DNA of 64,000 nucleotides from NCBI RefSeq assembly GCF_024498215.1, contig NZ_CP101806.1:372001-436000 (forward strand), given 5' to 3'. Both the position numbers and the translations under genes were made by a program. The notes below the pieces were generated by a model, which saw only the letters and a program-made list of their open reading frames with translations, ran no database searches and was not told where the DNA came from. Shown here piece after piece: positions 62,142 through 64,000 of this stretch (position 1 is the stretch's first letter; every line of letters begins with the position of its first letter). Source of the DNA: Mycoplasmopsis caviae. GTDB taxonomy: Bacteria; Bacillota_I; Bacilli_A; Mycoplasmatales; Metamycoplasmataceae.

Positions 62142-64000
62142 TAATAGTTTTATTTTATTTTGTCCACCCTGCTTTTATCTTTTATTTTGTCCATTTTTTA
62201 GGTTTCAATTATTATTTTAAAAAAGGAGAATTTAAATTATGGAAAATATTGTAATTAAAACCAGATTTCAAGCAGTTGATACAGGTAAAACAACTGATTA
62301 TGAAGATAAAAAAATTTTTAGATTTAAAAAAATTCAACAATATTGAAATAGACCAAATGCCGAAATATCAAAAATATTAGGAAAATTAGGTTGTAAAACA
62401 TCAACAAAGACAATTAAAAGATATAGAAATCAAATATTGGTTGCATCTACAAATAACCAAGATGCAATCAGTATGTCACACGGTAATAAAGATAAACTTA
62501 AGGGTGTGAAAGTAAGTGATTCAGTTATTATTGATTTAACTAATAAATATTATGAATTAGTGGAACATATTGGGAAGAAATCAAAAGGTGACCTTAGTTT
62601 AGCATTGTCGCATTTTTACAATAATGTGCTTACTAATGATGAAAAAAATTGTTGCCTTTCACTACCTTTTATAAAAGAATGCTTAGACTTGGTTATTGCA
62701 GTTCATATGCAACGAGAAAAGTAAAAAATGAGCTAAGAGAAGAAGAATGTTTTTAGAAAACGGTCAAGATATTTCTAAAATAGAGGCACAGTTTATTAAA
62801 ATTTATGAAAAAATTCTAAATAAAAATCCATTAAAAAGTGTTTACCAAAATAGAAGTTCTGACTATGATTTTGGGCAAATTGTTGAAATTGATGCAACAC
62901 CACTTCATCTTTTTGGAGAAAGTAGGAAGTACCATATTTATAATGCTGTTGATGCAGCAACAAAATGTTTGTTAGCGATCTGAATTGACATTGAGGAAAC
63001 AACAATTGGATATCAAAATCTTCTAACACAATTATTTAAAAGACATGGCATTCCACAAGTAATAATAACGGATAAAAGAAGAACTTTTTGAGGTTCAGAT
63101 AGTACAAGAACAGCTATGGAAGAAGCACTAAATGCAAGAGGAATTGAACTTATAACAAGCGGCAATCCAAAGGCAAAACCAAATGTTGAAAGATCATTTT
63201 GAACATTGCAAAGATGAATAGGAACATTCTTTCATACAAACGGAATCAACTGTTTTGAAGACTTTTGGGAAAAATGGAACTTTTAATTGATGAATACAAC
63301 AAACAATTTAAAAAGGCCGAAGCAGTAAGTAAAAAATCAAATGTTTTTAGAAAGCCAAATACTGAAATTTTTGAAGAAGAGATGAATCTTGTAATTAAAA
63401 GAAAAATAGTTAATCATACTGTGAGATATGACAACAAATATCTTGCTCCATTTGATAATAATGGCGCTAGGGTTTCTATGTTTGAAAGTGGAGAAGCAAA
63501 ACTTATGGTAACTCCTGAAAATAAATTATTCTTTGTTGAGGGAAAAGAAAATATGAAGCCAGAGTACCGAAAGGAAACGAATTGAGCGCAATCGATGTAT
63601 ATGCAATATCAAAAAATCTTGATCCACAACATCAAGGTGTAAGAGCTACAATTAAAACCATGCTTCATAATAGAACATGAACATCCAGTACATTTGAAAA
63701 ACTTGAAAATATATTTAAGAATTCTGCAAACCCAAACAATAGAGACATTGAATTTATTAAAAAACTATTAAGTGAAAATCTTGAAAAGTTAAATGATATT
63801 ACAAAAGAAATGAAGGAATTTATTAATGCTAATTTCAAATCATTTAAGTAAGTTTTTCTTGTTTCTTCTTTTTGAAAAGAAGAAAGCCTGTCTAGCAAGA
63901 CAAAAGAAGTTTTGCTTCTTGAGACCGACAGGTCTTAATAAAACCAACGGCTCAATACTTATTAAATATGTTTTTTTATTTCAAGCAACAATTTATTTGT
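62142..64000 (+). mobile_element. IS1202-like insertion sequence, copy E, truncated by the window edge
   Basis: Left end taatagttttatttt at 62142, directly upstream of the amylase lipoprotein gene and divergent from it. It is the most divergent of the five copies (scattered base substitutions) and has the intact form of AGCT words altered elsewhere. The right terminal repeat and the target duplication lie outside the window. The hairpin tail begins at 63852 and is cut at 64000. Confidence 0.85.
62239..63851 (+). pseudogene. IS1202-like transposase, copy E, four frame breaks
   Basis: The N-terminus is open here (MENIVIKTRFQAVDTGKTTD... through ALSHFYNN) and gives the best view of the helix-turn-helix region. 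Catalytic Asp in VEIDATPLHLFGE, Asp in IITDKRRTFWG and Glu in KPNVERSFWTLQRW are present. Breaks: a missing A near 62647, a missing A near 62725, a missing T near 63265, and the shared -1 shift at cgaaag near 63569-63574. Confidence 0.75.

Overview
The window is from a wall-less, AT-rich mollicute that uses genetic code 4. In-frame UGA encodes Trp throughout conserved genes (secY, map, rpsK, rplQ, malG, pulA), and reading UGA as Trp joins most gene pieces into full-length proteins. The 16S rRNA sequence, the tRNA-free 16S-23S spacer and the unlinked 5S gene suggest the genus Mycoplasmopsis, M. synoviae / M. bovis side. The genus is inferred; the species is not determined.

Layout. 1-1.5 kb: an IS1634-like transposase running off the left edge and a gene remnant. 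1.5-3.4 kb: two overlapping unrecognised membrane-protein genes. 3.5-5.7 kb: IS1202-like copy A. 5.8-8.9 kb: rpmF, an EzrA-like coiled-coil gene and thiI. 9.0-13.8 kb: a 16S-23S rRNA operon with intact processing stems. 13.9-17.5 kb: an IS4-type and an IS30-type element, both with open transposases. 17.6-23.2 kb: distal spc/alpha operon (secY-adk-map-infA-rpmJ-rpsM-rpsK-rpoA-rplQ). 23.4-25.6 kb: IS1202-like copy B, separating that operon from ecfA1-ecfA2-ecfT (25.6-28.2 kb). 28.4-30 kb: a Cof-type HAD phosphatase and dprA. 30.2-34.8 kb: two alcohol dehydrogenase genes duplicated in tandem, with IS1202-like copy C between them. 34.9-35.6 kb: rpmA and rplU. 35.7-40.6 kb: IS1202-like copy D, then an IS1634-type relic split by a second IS1634-type element that made a direct repeat of about 197 bp. 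40.7-62.1 kb: a maltodextrin locus on the minus strand. 62.1 kb to the end: IS1202-like copy E.

The maltodextrin locus forms a coherent pathway. A surface lipoprotein alpha-amylase would cut external alpha-glucan. A large substrate-binding lipoprotein with MalF, MalG and MalK would import the products. A cytoplasmic pullulanase and a GH13 glucosidase trim them, maltose phosphorylase yields beta-glucose-1-phosphate, and beta-phosphoglucomutase makes glucose-6-phosphate. A GntR regulator sits between the two operons. malF is interrupted by four single-base homopolymer lesions.

Two signals need attention. First, multi-copy sequences (rRNA and IS1202-like copies) carry recurrent changes at CAGC and AGCT words, even at universally conserved rRNA positions, while nearly all single-copy genes are open. 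This looks like an unpolished long-read consensus at modified motifs. The IS transposase breaks and the 16S oddities should therefore not be taken as biology without read-level checks. Second, every IS1202-like copy carries about 460 bp of 3' non-coding DNA containing seven consecutive stem-loops, a candidate structured RNA.

No tRNA gene, CRISPR array or replication origin was seen.
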